Below are positions 36,149-47,584 of a stretch of DNA of 64,000 nt, piece by piece. The notes under the pieces are model-generated. The model was not told the origin of the DNA, did not search any database, and saw only the letters and a list, made by a program, of their open reading frames with translations. Source of the DNA: Flavobacteriaceae bacterium MAR_2010_72 (GTDB taxonomy: Bacteria > Bacteroidota > Bacteroidia > Flavobacteriales > Flavobacteriaceae); the NCBI GenBank assembly GCA_003550275.1, contig QXCW01000002.1, positions 2,046,001 to 2,110,000 on the forward strand, read 5' to 3'. Positions within the stretch are counted from its first letter, which is position 1; each line of letters begins with the position of its first letter. Both the position numbers and the translations under genes were made by a program.

Positions 36149-36532
36149 ATGAAAAAATACATTCCTTTTGCCCTTCGTATTGTAGTTGCCATTATTTTAA
36201 TTCAAACTTTACGCTTTAAATTCAGTGGTCATCCCGACAGTGTTTATATCTTCACAAAAGTAGGCCTTGAACCTTATGGCAGAATTGGCATTGGTGTTTT
36301 AGAACTTGTTTCTGGTATTTTACTTTTAGTACCGAAGACAGCTTGGGCAGGTGCATTGTTAACTTTGGGAATTATTGGAGGTGCTATAGTTATGCATCTT
36401 TCTATATTGGGAATTGAAATACATAATGACGGTGGAATTCTTTTTATTACCGCAGTAATAACCTTCATCCTTTCTGCCACCACTCTTTATCTATACAGAC
36501 AGGATATCCCTTTCTTGAAGAAGAAAAATTAG
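36149..36532 (+). CDS. Small DoxX-like membrane protein
   Basis: This is a 127-residue protein with four predicted membrane helices (about 7-22, 45-62, 67-88, 97-116). The ALRIVVAIILIQTLRFKF start and the GVLELVSGILLLVPKTAWAGALL core are typical of DoxX/MauE-like proteins, some of which act in redox or membrane processes. Function here is unknown. It is convergent with the next gene, the two coding regions overlapping by 4 bp. Confidence 0.7.
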   Translation: MKKYIPFALRIVVAIILIQTLRFKFSGHPDSVYIFTKVGLEPYGRIGIGVLELVSGILLLVPKTAWAGALLTLGIIGGAIVMHLSILGIEIHNDGGILFITAVITFILSATTLYLYRQDIPFLKKKN

Positions 36533-37269
36533 GCTTCTACTGGTTCTGGATCTTCTAAAATCTCTTCTGGTTTTAAATCTGGTAATCTTGCATGTAGATA
36601 GAGGAATAAAAACGCAACCACTAAAAATAATGAGCACAATACATTCAACACATTGATATCGATAACATAAAAATAGGCAAGTTGGATGATTTCAGAAAAC
36701 ACAATAAAAATAGAACCTACCAATAGGTTCATGGCCTTCTTGTCATCTTTATAAATGTAGTTGATAACAGCAATAGTTAAAAGTGACATTATAACTGCAT
36801 TATAAATAAATTCCAATGAATATTCAGAAATTGACAATGTGTTTTTGGTTGTGCCAGTTACAACAGTCACACAAAACACATCTAAAATAATGAGTATAAT
36901 AATGTGAACGGGGAATTTAGAAATTACATCTCTAACATCTATACTTTTTAAAACATGAATGATCAAGAATATATAAGATAGGATATATAATCCATTTCCT
37001 ATATAATAGAAATAATCTATGCTTTCCCTAACTTCAGGCGTTACAAACCATGCAACAAAATTCAATACCTCGGCAAGGGAAAAGGCTACTAAAAACAAAA
37101 AGAAATAGCCTTTCTTGACTTTTCCTTCATAACAACAGAATACCGTTAACAATAGAAGTATTAAGGCTCTAGCACCTGAAGCATACACTTCTTGCTTGAG
37201 CACCTGTAGTCCAATAAAAACTAAACTTAGTATGACTAGACTGGTTACTAAAATAGACTTTGTTTTCAT
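36529..37269 (-). CDS. Uncharacterised multi-pass membrane protein
   Basis: This is a 246-residue protein with about eight predicted membrane helices and an acidic cytoplasmic C-terminus (LKPEEILEDPEPVEA). The helix number and layout recall YhhN/lysoplasmalogenase-like proteins, but the motifs are not clear enough to claim it. It stands alone between a convergent DoxX-like gene and ligA, which lies about 100 bp upstream on the same strand. Function not recognised. Confidence 0.6.
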   Translation of the reverse strand: MKTKSILVTSLVILSLVFIGLQVLKQEVYASGARALILLLLTVFCCYEGKVKKGYFFLFLVAFSLAEVLNFVAWFVTPEVRESIDYFYYIGNGLYILSYIFLIIHVLKSIDVRDVISKFPVHIIILIILDVFCVTVVTGTTKNTLSISEYSLEFIYNAVIMSLLTIAVINYIYKDDKKAMNLLVGSIFIVFSEIIQLAYFYVIDINVLNVLCSLFLVVAFLFLYLHARLPDLKPEEILEDPEPVEA

Positions 37270-37366
37270 TGCGTCATTTTATAATCATGAAACAAATATA
37301 AAAAAATTATGTAATTAAACGAATAAAAATGCATTTAATCGGTATATTTTAACTTTTAGTAGGAAT

Positions 37367-39379
<2,013 letters not shown>

Positions 39380-39420
39380 TTAGATTTTTGATTTATATTT
39401 AAGGCATCTAATATACTAAA

Positions 39421-41682
39421 ATGACCTTCAAGAAAATAATTGCACTTGCTGTTTTTATTAGTTTTTTATTCAGTTGTAAAGAAGCTGAAACAACCCAAAC
39501 CGATATAAAAATCATCCCAGCTCCAGCGAAATTCAACCTAAACGACGGACAATTTGAAATCAATAGTACAACTGGTTTAATTTACGATCCCGTATTCAAG
39601 GTTTCAGCAGGGTTTTTAAAAGCATTTGTAGAAAATGGGAGCACCTTCAAACTACAAAACAATAATCAAATTGAATTCATTAAAGACCAATCCATTAAAA
39701 ACTATGAAGGTTATATACTCAATGTTAGTACAGAACGAATTGAAATAAGGGCTAATTCAGATCATGGTGCTTTTTATGCCGTACAAAGTCTGCGCCAATT
39801 ACTACCACCAGAATTTGAAAACGGCTCATATAAGAAAGATTCGGCTCAAATTCCATATGTAACGATAAGCGATGAGCCACAATTTGCATATCGCGGGATG
39901 CATTTAGATGTTGCCCGCCATATGTTTTCGGTCGCATTTATAAAAAAATATATTGATGCTTTGGCAATGCTTAAAATGAACACGTTTCATTGGCATCTTA
40001 CCGATGATCAAGGCTGGCGCATAGAAATTAAGAAATACCCCAAACTACAAACCGTTGCTGCATTTAGAGATGAAACTTTGATTGGACATTATAGCAACAC
40101 ACCTCAACAATTTGATGGTAAAACCTATGGTGGCTACTACACCCAAGACCAAATAAAAGCGATTGTTGCTTATGCTCAAAAAAAGCATGTAACGATTATT
40201 CCTGAAATTGAAATGCCTGGGCACTCACAAGCAGCCATCGCTGCCTATCCTGAACTGGGCTGTACTGGAGAACGACCAAAAGTGGCTAGCAAATGGGGTG
40301 TTTTTGAACATATTTATTGTACAAAAGATGCCACGTTTGATTTTCTTGAAGATGTTTTGGACGAAGTGTTGGAACTGTTCCCAAGCACTTATATTCACAT
40401 TGGTGGGGACGAAGCCCCTAAAAAGCTTTGGAAAAGCTGCCCAAATTGCCAAAAACGAATTAAAGAAGAAGCCTTAAAAGATGAACATGAATTGCAAAGT
40501 TATTTTGTATCCCGAATAGAGAAATACCTGAATAGCAAAGGCAGACAAATTATTGGCTGGGATGAAATCCTTGAAGGCGGGTTGGCACCCAATGCCACCG
40601 TAATGTCTTGGCGAGGAACAAACGGTGCTATTGAGGCAGCCAAGCAAGGTCATAATGTTGTGATGACTCCAACATCGCATTGTTATTTCGACTATTATCA
40701 GTCTGAAAATTCCACTGAACCCTTGGCTATAGGCGGCTATTTACCACTCGATAAAGTGTATCATTTTAATCCGATTCCAGAAGAATTGAGCAGAAAAGAA
40801 TCTAAATACATTTTGGGAGCGCAGGGTAATTTATGGACAGAATATATTCTAAATGAAAAGCAAGCAGAATATATGGTGTTTCCACGTATTTTAGCTATGA
40901 GTGAAGTGGTTTGGAGCAAACCAGAACGCAAAAACTATAAAAGCTTTGTTAATCGTGTGGAGCAATTTCACAAGCGCTTGGAAGCATTGGATATTAACTA
41001 TGCCAATCACTTATATGAAATTGAAGGTAATTTATCTTCAGAAGGTTACGAACTTAAAACCCTCACCTCAAACAATTCCATACATTACACGCTAGATGGC
41101 ACGGAGCCTAGCTTAAAATCTGAAGTTTATACAGTACCAATTCCTATAACTCAACATACAGTTTTAAAAGCGGCGATCTTCAACAAAGAGCAACAATTAG
41201 GTTCAGTATTTAAACAACATATCCAATATCATAAAGCGGTTGGAAAACAAATCAAGTTAAATGTTGAACCCAACTCATCCTATCCCGGCAGTGGCGCAGC
41301 AGGTTTAATTAATGGAATTTCGGGAAGTGACAGCCGTTATGGTGATAAGGAATGGCTTGGATTTTGGGGCGAGGATTTGGAAATCACCATCGATCTAGGT
41401 GAAAAAATGGAAGTCAACTCTTTGGAAACACGTTTCTACAATTCACCGGGACAATGGATTTATGCTCCTAAACAAATTCAAATTGGTTTAAACAAACGAA
41501 AAATTGATTCTACTATCAAAATTCAGTCAACAGTTAAACATACATCACTCATTAACATAGCGTATGGTAAAAAGACAAGATATATCTATTTGAAAATTCC
41601 AAATTACGGCGTCATCCCAGAAGGCAAACAAGGCGCAGGACACAAGGCTTGGACGTTTATTGATGAGATTATCATCAGATAA
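39421..41682 (+). CDS. Beta-N-acetylhexosaminidase, GH20 lipoprotein
   Basis: This is a 753-residue enzyme that removes terminal N-acetylhexosamine from glycans or chitin oligomers. A lipoprotein signal (ISFLFSC, Cys19) places it in the envelope. The order is a GH20 N-terminal domain (about 30-150), the catalytic barrel (about 153-500) with RGMHLDVARH and the catalytic Asp330-Glu331 pair in HIGGDEAP, a chitobiase C-terminal-like domain (about 535-605, HYTLDGTEPS), and an F5/8 type C-like module (about 620-753). It probably scavenges amino sugars at the cell surface. No SusCD pair flanks it; cutC follows 23 bp later. Confidence 0.95.
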   Translation: MTFKKIIALAVFISFLFSCKEAETTQTDIKIIPAPAKFNLNDGQFEINSTTGLIYDPVFKVSAGFLKAFVENGSTFKLQNNNQIEFIKDQSIKNYEGYILNVSTERIEIRANSDHGAFYAVQSLRQLLPPEFENGSYKKDSAQIPYVTISDEPQFAYRGMHLDVARHMFSVAFIKKYIDALAMLKMNTFHWHLTDDQGWRIEIKKYPKLQTVAAFRDETLIGHYSNTPQQFDGKTYGGYYTQDQIKAIVAYAQKKHVTIIPEIEMPGHSQAAIAAYPELGCTGERPKVASKWGVFEHIYCTKDATFDFLEDVLDEVLELFPSTYIHIGGDEAPKKLWKSCPNCQKRIKEEALKDEHELQSYFVSRIEKYLNSKGRQIIGWDEILEGGLAPNATVMSWRGTNGAIEAAKQGHNVVMTPTSHCYFDYYQSENSTEPLAIGGYLPLDKVYHFNPIPEELSRKESKYILGAQGNLWTEYILNEKQAEYMVFPRILAMSEVVWSKPERKNYKSFVNRVEQFHKRLEALDINYANHLYEIEGNLSSEGYELKTLTSNNSIHYTLDGTEPSLKSEVYTVPIPITQHTVLKAAIFNKEQQLGSVFKQHIQYHKAVGKQIKLNVEPNSSYPGSGAAGLINGISGSDSRYGDKEWLGFWGEDLEITIDLGEKMEVNSLETRFYNSPGQWIYAPKQIQIGLNKRKIDSTIKIQSTVKHTSLINIAYGKKTRYIYLKIPNYGVIPEGKQGAGHKAWTFIDEIIIR

Positions 41683-41705
41683 AATCAGTCACAAAAAAAT
41701 CAACA

Positions 41706-42428
41706 ATGAAACTAGAAATCTGCGCATCCAATTACCAATCGGCCATCAATGCCCAAGTGGCCGGAGCGCATCGTATAGAATTATGCACAGAATTAGCCGT
41801 GGGAGGTTTAACGCCAAGCTTTGGTCTTTTAAAACAAGTTGTTGATGTTTTAACTATTCCTGTTTTTGTTCTAATCCGCCCAAGATCGGGCAATTTCACT
41901 TACACTAAAGACGAATTCGACATCATGAAACATGACATTCAACTTTGCAAAGATTTAGGCTGTGACGGCATTGTTTCTGGAGTTTTAAAAGAAAACAACA
42001 CTATTGATGTTGAAAGGACAAAACAATTAATTGAATGGTCCAGCCCACTAAACTTTACATTTCATCGTGCTTTTGATTGGACACCAAACCCTTTTGAAGC
42101 TTTACAACAACTCATAGATTTGAAGGTAGAGCGCATATTAACTTCTGGTCAAAAACCTTCAGCAGAACAAGGGTTTTCAAACTTAAAGCAATTGCAAAAT
42201 ATGGCTAAAGAAAACATTATCGTGCTTCCAGGTGGCGGCATTACCATTCAAAATGCCAAATTATTTAAAAATGCTAGTTTCAAGGAAATCCATGCTTCTG
42301 CTACTACCCTTCATAAAACCAATCGATCACCTAAAATTTCTATGAATAGTATAAAGTTTTTTGACGAAACAATTGAAGTAGTCTCTGAAGTTGAGAAGAT
42401 TAAGAGCCTATTGAAGTCCTGCCTTTAG
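41706..42428 (+). CDS. CutC family protein
   Basis: This is a 240-residue TIM-barrel protein of the CutC family, named for a copper-homeostasis role that remains uncertain. It opens with KLEICASNYQSAINAQVAGAHRIELC and has the VLIRPRSGNF and FHRAFDW motifs of the family. It is cytosolic and has no clear metal-binding cluster beyond the family pattern. It closely follows the GH20 gene and is probably co-transcribed; a sugar-related role is possible but unproven. Confidence 0.88.
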   Translation: MKLEICASNYQSAINAQVAGAHRIELCTELAVGGLTPSFGLLKQVVDVLTIPVFVLIRPRSGNFTYTKDEFDIMKHDIQLCKDLGCDGIVSGVLKENNTIDVERTKQLIEWSSPLNFTFHRAFDWTPNPFEALQQLIDLKVERILTSGQKPSAEQGFSNLKQLQNMAKENIIVLPGGGITIQNAKLFKNASFKEIHASATTLHKTNRSPKISMNSIKFFDETIEVVSEVEKIKSLLKSCL

Positions 42429-42465
42429 TAGTTAAAAACAAATTTAAAAAGAAAGAAAAGCTATT

Positions 42466-43056
42466 TTAAGTCCGTTCAACTTTTAGCCATTTTGGAGTGC
42501 GTTTCGGTTTAAACGCTTTCATTTTTTCCAATAAAGTATCTATCTGGTCAGCTACAATTAAAAGCTCTAGATTTTCCATTTTTAAAAATCCCTTCACAGC
42601 CATAGTCTCCAGCATTTTTATTAAATCGTCATAAAACCCATTAACATTCAGTAATCCTATAGGTTTTTGATGCAGCCCAAGTTGTGACCAAGTAATGATT
42701 TCAAAGAGTTCTTCCAATGTGCCGAAACCTCCAGGAAGTGTGATAAATCCATCCGAAAGTTCATGCATTTTCAATTTGCGTTGATGCATGTTCTTTGTCG
42801 TTATTAATTTGTGCAACCCTAAATGAACAACCTCTTTCTTTTTTAAAAATTCGGGGATGACACCAATCACTTTACCATGGTGCTCTAAGCAGGCTTGTGC
42901 CACTTTGCCCATAATACCAATTTTTGCCGCACCATAAACTAAAGTAATGTTTTCTTCAGCTAATTTTTTTCCCAATGCTTTAGCTTGAGAGATAATAGCG
43001 GTGTCATTTCCTTCACTACTCCCGCAAAAAACGGCTACAGATGTTAAATTGATCAT
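42466..43056 (-). CDS. LOG-family (TIGR00730) Rossmann-fold protein
   Basis: This is a 196-residue protein of the lysine decarboxylase-like/LOG family; members hydrolyse nucleoside 5'-monophosphates, including cytokinin ribotides. The signature PGGFGTLEE is present, as are the N-terminal FCGSSEGND and LVYGAAKIGIMG nucleotide-binding segments. It overlaps prmC by 4 bp and is the last gene of a GNAT-prmC-LOG run. The true substrate in this organism is not known. Confidence 0.9.
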   Translation of the reverse strand: MINLTSVAVFCGSSEGNDTAIISQAKALGKKLAEENITLVYGAAKIGIMGKVAQACLEHHGKVIGVIPEFLKKKEVVHLGLHKLITTKNMHQRKLKMHELSDGFITLPGGFGTLEELFEIITWSQLGLHQKPIGLLNVNGFYDDLIKMLETMAVKGFLKMENLELLIVADQIDTLLEKMKAFKPKRTPKWLKVERT

Positions 43057-43916
43057 GATTTTATAGCTTTTAGCATTCGATCTTTACCAAACATATCTTT
43101 TCTCAATTCAATATTTTCAAATTCAAATTGACTCAAAAGTTGTTTGGTATCTACCCTAAGATATTGATTTATTTCAAAATAAAGGCTGCCTTGAGGCTTC
43201 AAGTTATGAACAGCGAAGTTGCAAATGGCTTTATAAAACACTAAAGGATCATCATTTTTTACAAATAAAGCAAGATGCGGCTCATGATTTAAAACATTAC
43301 TTTTTATCTCTGAAGATTCCTGCTTTCTAACATACGGCGGGTTAGACACAATAACATCAAACGCCGTATTACAAATACCCAATTTTGAAAGTTTTGCATT
43401 TAAAATGCTAGCTTCTATAAATTCAATCTCAACCTTGTTTAGCTCGGCATTTAGTCTTGCAATTTCCAGAGCTTCTTTAGATACATCTAAGGCGTAAACC
43501 TTTGCATTAGGCAAATAGTTGGCTAATGTTACAGCGATACAACCACTTCCTGTACCTATATCTAAAATTGAAATGTTTTCTTGGTTTTTATAATTATATA
43601 TAATCCAATCTGCCAATTCTTCGGTTTCTGGTCTAGGAATTAATGTACTAGGATTGACCTTTAATTTTAATCCATAAAACTCGGTCTCTCCTATTATATA
43701 TTGAATGGGCTCTTCGTGCTTTAAGCGTTCAAGTATGTTTGTGAATTTTATTTCTTCAGATTTGAAAATTGAAGTCTCACTCTTTAAAACTAAATCTATA
43801 GGTTTCAAACCCAAATAGTGCTCTAATAAAAGACTCAAAAAACTTCGCACTTCCTGTTTGCCATAAATGGCATCCAAATCTTTATGAAATTGATTTTGTA
43901 ATTCTTTTAAGGTCAT
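43053..43916 (-). CDS. prmC: Peptide chain release factor glutamine methyltransferase PrmC
   Basis: PrmC methylates the Gln of the GGQ motif in release factors RF1 and RF2, which raises termination efficiency. The 287-residue enzyme has a helical N-terminal domain and a SAM domain with DIGTGSGCIAVTLA and the catalytic SNPPYV. The frame is open six codons further upstream, but the ATG at 43916 overlaps the GNAT stop as ATGA and fits the family start. Its stop overlaps the LOG gene start. No release-factor gene is adjacent. Confidence 0.94.
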   Translation of the reverse strand: MTLKELQNQFHKDLDAIYGKQEVRSFLSLLLEHYLGLKPIDLVLKSETSIFKSEEIKFTNILERLKHEEPIQYIIGETEFYGLKLKVNPSTLIPRPETEELADWIIYNYKNQENISILDIGTGSGCIAVTLANYLPNAKVYALDVSKEALEIARLNAELNKVEIEFIEASILNAKLSKLGICNTAFDVIVSNPPYVRKQESSEIKSNVLNHEPHLALFVKNDDPLVFYKAICNFAVHNLKPQGSLYFEINQYLRVDTKQLLSQFEFENIELRKDMFGKDRMLKAIKS

Positions 43917-44404
43917 AAATCCTTTATCATCCAAAGATTACATGAGTAATGGCCAGTATCACCCATTGGGCCATCTAAAGATCTAAAACCAACCTTGGCA
44001 TATAATTTTCTAGCATCTTCCATGTAAGGCAAGGTCTCTAAATAACATTGTTCAAAGCCAAATGTTTTAGCTTGGTCTAAACAGACCTGCATCATTTTAC
44101 TACCAAGTCCAACGCCTCTAGCTTCTGGTAAAAAATACATTTTTTGCAATTCACATACATTTCCTTCATAATTATCCAATTGGGCAATCCCTGCACCTCC
44201 TATTATGCTTCCACCTTTATCTATTACAAAATAAGTTGATGTAGGTTTATCATAGGTTTCGGTCATGCAATCTAGAGCTTTGTCAGCATAAGCTGTGCCT
44301 ACTTTTGGCACTCCAAATTCTATAAGTACGGCTCTGATAACTTTAGCTATTTGCTTATCATCTTCCTTAGTTATTTTCCTAATAACAATATTGTTGTTGC
44401 TCAC
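43913..44404 (-). CDS. GNAT-family N-acetyltransferase
   Basis: This is a 163-residue acetyltransferase. The acetyl-CoA-binding motif A is present as LQKMYFLPEARGVGLGSKMMQ, and motif B around CYLETLPYMEDARKLYAKVGF. It is a single-domain cytosolic enzyme; the acceptor is unknown. It heads the minus-strand run with prmC, coupled by ATGA, and is divergent from ribD, only 35 bp apart. Confidence 0.88.
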   Translation of the reverse strand: MSNNNIVIRKITKEDDKQIAKVIRAVLIEFGVPKVGTAYADKALDCMTETYDKPTSTYFVIDKGGSIIGGAGIAQLDNYEGNVCELQKMYFLPEARGVGLGSKMMQVCLDQAKTFGFEQCYLETLPYMEDARKLYAKVGFRSLDGPMGDTGHYSCNLWMIKDL

Positions 44405-44439
44405 TTTTTAATCTTAAAATTATACCGATATTTGTCGGG

Positions 44440-45447
44440 GTGAAGATACATGAAAAATACATAAAACGCTGTATTGAAATTGCCAAAAACGGATTGGGAT
44501 CAACCCGGCCCAACCCAATGGTTGGCTGTGTTATTATCCATAATGACTCTGTTATTGGAGAAGGATTTACAAGTCCGTATGGAAGCCATCATGCCGAAGT
44601 CAATGCTATTGCATCTGTAAAAAATCAAACTTTATTAAAAGGTTCAACACTTTATGTGACTTTAGAGCCCTGTTCACATTTTGGTAAAACACCCCCGTGC
44701 AGTGATTTAATAATTAAGCATAAAATCCCCAATGTTGTAATTGGATGCACAGATGATAATCCTGAAGTGGCTGGAAAAGGTGTTGAAAAATTAAAGGCAA
44801 ATGGATGTAACGTAATATTAGGTGTTTTGGAAAATGAATGTAGAACACATCACAAACGGTTTTTTACATTCCACAATAAGAAAAGACCATATATCATTTT
44901 AAAATGGGCTGAAAGTGCCGACGGATTCATTGCTCCCAGCTTAAGGAACGAACAAAAACCGGTATGGATTACCAATGAAGCCTCCAGGCAGCTAGTACAC
45001 AAATGGCGAGCTGAAGAGCATGCTATTTTAGTTGGTACTACAACTGTGCTCGAAGACAATCCTAGCTTAACTGTTAGAAGTTGGACTGGTCAAAATCCTA
45101 TACGCATTGTTTTGGATAGAACTCAAAAACTCCCAAGTACACTCCAAGTTTTTAATGATGAAGCACAAACCATTTCCATCTCCTCAAACGACATCAATTT
45201 TGATGCGAATGTGGCGCATCAAATTGGTGAGTTTTTGTTCAACAACAATATACAATCGGTTATTATTGAAGGAGGAACGACTACGTTACAAACATTTATT
45301 GACGAAAATATTTGGGATGAAGCACGCCTATTTAAAGGACCAATACAATTTAAAGACGGTGTAAAAGCGCCTCAATTTAAAGGCAATTTAATTTCTGAAG
45401 AAGCTTTAGATACTGATATATTAAAGTTTTACAAAAATGATTTATAA
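44440..45447 (+). CDS. ribD: Bifunctional riboflavin deaminase/reductase RibD
   Basis: RibD carries out two consecutive steps of riboflavin synthesis: deamination of the pyrimidine intermediate, then reduction of its ribosyl side chain. The N-terminal deaminase domain (about 1-145) has zinc ligands in SHHAEVNA (His51) and PCSHFGKTPPC (Cys78, Cys87). The C-terminal reductase domain has KWAESADGFIA, LVGTTTVLEDNP and the VIIEGG loop. The start is GTG at 44440; no in-frame ATG keeps the conserved opening helix. The gap to the divergent GNAT start is only 35 bp. No FMN riboswitch was seen. Confidence 0.95.
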   Translation: MKIHEKYIKRCIEIAKNGLGSTRPNPMVGCVIIHNDSVIGEGFTSPYGSHHAEVNAIASVKNQTLLKGSTLYVTLEPCSHFGKTPPCSDLIIKHKIPNVVIGCTDDNPEVAGKGVEKLKANGCNVILGVLENECRTHHKRFFTFHNKKRPYIILKWAESADGFIAPSLRNEQKPVWITNEASRQLVHKWRAEEHAILVGTTTVLEDNPSLTVRSWTGQNPIRIVLDRTQKLPSTLQVFNDEAQTISISSNDINFDANVAHQIGEFLFNNNIQSVIIEGGTTTLQTFIDENIWDEARLFKGPIQFKDGVKAPQFKGNLISEEALDTDILKFYKNDL

Positions 45448-45492
45448 ACACAACTTTAGATTAGTAAGAACTCTTTATGTGATGAACAGCTT

Positions 45493-46104
45493 ATGATCAA
45501 AAATTTGATATTTGATTTTGGTGATGTATTCATAAATCTGGATAAGGAAGGTGCTATGAACAATGCGCTTCAATTATTTAAGTTGAACGAATTTCCGAAT
45601 GCGCTATTTGAAACAAATCATTTATATGAACAAGGTTTGATATCCACCGATGAGTTTTTGGCTTTTTATCAGAAAAGGTTTCCTTGGTTATCCAAAACCG
45701 AAATCATTGACGCTTGGAATTATATTTTAAAGGATTTCCCATTACATCGACTGGAGTTTATACAACGTTTAGCTTCAAATAAAACCTATAAACTTATTTT
45801 ATTAAGCAACACCAATCACTTACATATTGATTGGATAAAGAACAATGTACCGTTCTATAACACCTTTAAAAATTGTTTTGATGACTTTTATTTATCGCAA
45901 GACATTCAAATGCGTAAGCCAAATAAGGACATTTATGAATTTGTCTTGACCAATTCAACTATCAATCCTAACGAAACCTTGTTTATTGATGACACCCCAG
46001 AAAACACATTAGCAGCTTCGAGATTAGGAATTCATGTTTGGAATATTGATCCATTCAAAGAAGATGTAACAACTCTATTTACAACCAAAAATCAATTATT
46101 TTGA
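45493..46104 (+). CDS. HAD-family phosphatase
   Basis: This is a 203-residue haloacid dehalogenase-like hydrolase. Motif I is FDFGDVFINLD, motif II the ILLSNTN strand and motif III/IV the KPNKDIYEF and FIDDTPENTLAA segments. A YihX-like or pyrimidine-phosphatase substrate is possible. It follows ribD by 45 bp and might supply the unassigned phosphatase of riboflavin synthesis, but that is only a positional guess. Its stop overlaps the start of the DMT transporter gene. Confidence 0.88.
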   Translation: MIKNLIFDFGDVFINLDKEGAMNNALQLFKLNEFPNALFETNHLYEQGLISTDEFLAFYQKRFPWLSKTEIIDAWNYILKDFPLHRLEFIQRLASNKTYKLILLSNTNHLHIDWIKNNVPFYNTFKNCFDDFYLSQDIQMRKPNKDIYEFVLTNSTINPNETLFIDDTPENTLAASRLGIHVWNIDPFKEDVTTLFTTKNQLF

Positions 46105-46964
46105 TCTATCTACTTTTAAGTATTCTCGCTTCTACCTTAATCTTTATTCACTTCAAACTCTTTGAACGATTTAAAGTCAACACCCTGCAGGCCATTGTGA
46201 TAAACTATATTGTAGCTTCCGCATTCGGTTTACTGGTCTATGATGAACCTATAAAAGTCGCTGACGTTATTTCATCACAATGGTTTTATGGGGCATTCCT
46301 TTTAGGGTTTTTATTTATATCTATTTTTAATGTCATGGCACTTACTGCACAGCGAAATGGCCTTTCGGTTGCCTCGGTTGCATCCAAAATGAGCGTTATT
46401 ATTCCTGTGATTTTCGGGTTTTATGTCTATCACGAAAGTGCTGGGTTACAAAAAATTATTGGGATTATTTTAGCACTGTTCGCAGTGTATTTAGCCTCGG
46501 TAAAATCGAAAACCGCTATTAACTTTAAAAAAAATCTTTTACTTCCTATACTTCTGTTTTTTGGATCAGGAATAATTGATACGTCTATTAAATATTTAGA
46601 AACCACCTATGTGTCAGAAAATGGGATACCTATTTTTTCGGCAACCATATTTGGTTCTGCGGCAATTATTGGCATACTCATTTTGGGCTATAAATTTATT
46701 ACTGGGCAGTTCAAATTTGATTACAAAAGTATTATTGGCGGAACTCTTTTAGGCATAGTAAATTACGGCTCTATCTTTTACTTGCTAAAAGCACTTCATT
46801 TCGAGGGTTTGGAGAGCTCAACTATTTTCACAGTCAACAATGTAGCCATTGTTATGGTTTCAACCCTATTAGGATTGCTTCTGTTTAAAGAACACATTTC
46901 AATGAAAAATTGGATTGGTATTTTATTAGCAATTGTTTCTATAGGACTTGTAACTTTGGCATAG
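46101..46964 (+). CDS. DMT/EamA-type transporter
   Basis: This is a 287-residue inner-membrane protein with about ten helices in two EamA-like halves, of the drug/metabolite transporter superfamily. The substrate is not predictable. The start is TTG at 46101, which overlaps the TGA stop of the HAD gene; the first helix begins at once and no nearby ATG exists. The stop shares one base with the start of the YigZ gene. These overlaps suggest HAD-DMT-YigZ is one translation-coupled unit. Confidence 0.85.
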   Translation: MIYLLLSILASTLIFIHFKLFERFKVNTLQAIVINYIVASAFGLLVYDEPIKVADVISSQWFYGAFLLGFLFISIFNVMALTAQRNGLSVASVASKMSVIIPVIFGFYVYHESAGLQKIIGIILALFAVYLASVKSKTAINFKKNLLLPILLFFGSGIIDTSIKYLETTYVSENGIPIFSATIFGSAAIIGILILGYKFITGQFKFDYKSIIGGTLLGIVNYGSIFYLLKALHFEGLESSTIFTVNNVAIVMVSTLLGLLLFKEHISMKNWIGILLAIVSIGLVTLA

Positions 46965-47584
46965 TGGAGATAGAAGACACTTATAAAACAATCACAAAAC
47001 CTTCTGAAGAAGTTTTATTCAAGGACAAAAACAGTAAGTTTTATGGCTATGCATTTCCTATTAGAAATGAGGATGAAGTTAAAGAACACATAGAAGCTTT
47101 AAAAAAACAACACCATACTGCGCGACATTGGTGCTATGCCTATCAATTAGGAACTCAAGAAGAACACATCCATTATAGGGCTAATGATGATGGCGAACCC
47201 AATAACAGTGCAGGCATGCCCATTTATGGGCAAATACAATCGTTTGAAGTCACTAATGTACTTATTGTGGTTGTTCGCTATTTTGGTGGTGTCAAACTTG
47301 GCGTTGGTGGATTGATTAATGCCTATCGAACCACTGCCCAGTTAGCTTTGGAGGCATCAAAGATTATTACAAAAACCATAGATAAGTTTATTATTATAAA
47401 TTTTGATTATGCCAACATTAATAAAGTGATGCGCATCATTAAAGAGAAGAACTTAAATGTCATCCATCAAAAATTGGAATTGGATTGTGAGATTACAATT
47501 TCGGTGCGATTAAGTGACGTCACTCTAACACTTGAAATTTTTGAAAGTCTGTATGGAGCAACAGCAAAGGTATTAAACGATTAA
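46964..47584 (+). CDS. YigZ/IMPACT family protein
   Basis: This is a 206-residue protein of the IMPACT (UPF0029) family, with an N-terminal RNA/peptide-binding-like domain and a C-terminal ferredoxin-like domain. The signature VVVRYFGGVKLGVGGL is intact, and NDDGEPNNSAGMPI is the typical preceding segment. Proteins of this group have been linked to translation control, but the bacterial function is unresolved. The GTG start at 46964 overlaps the transporter stop TAG by one base. The gene is convergent with a thioesterase gene, overlapping it by 4 bp. Confidence 0.9.
   Translation: MEIEDTYKTITKPSEEVLFKDKNSKFYGYAFPIRNEDEVKEHIEALKKQHHTARHWCYAYQLGTQEEHIHYRANDDGEPNNSAGMPIYGQIQSFEVTNVLIVVVRYFGGVKLGVGGLINAYRTTAQLALEASKIITKTIDKFIIINFDYANINKVMRIIKEKNLNVIHQKLELDCEITISVRLSDVTLTLEIFESLYGATAKVLND

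Noticed and set aside
44405-44439. FMN riboswitch before ribD
   Set aside because: The gap to the divergent gene is only 35 bp, too short for the aptamer, and no conserved segments are present.
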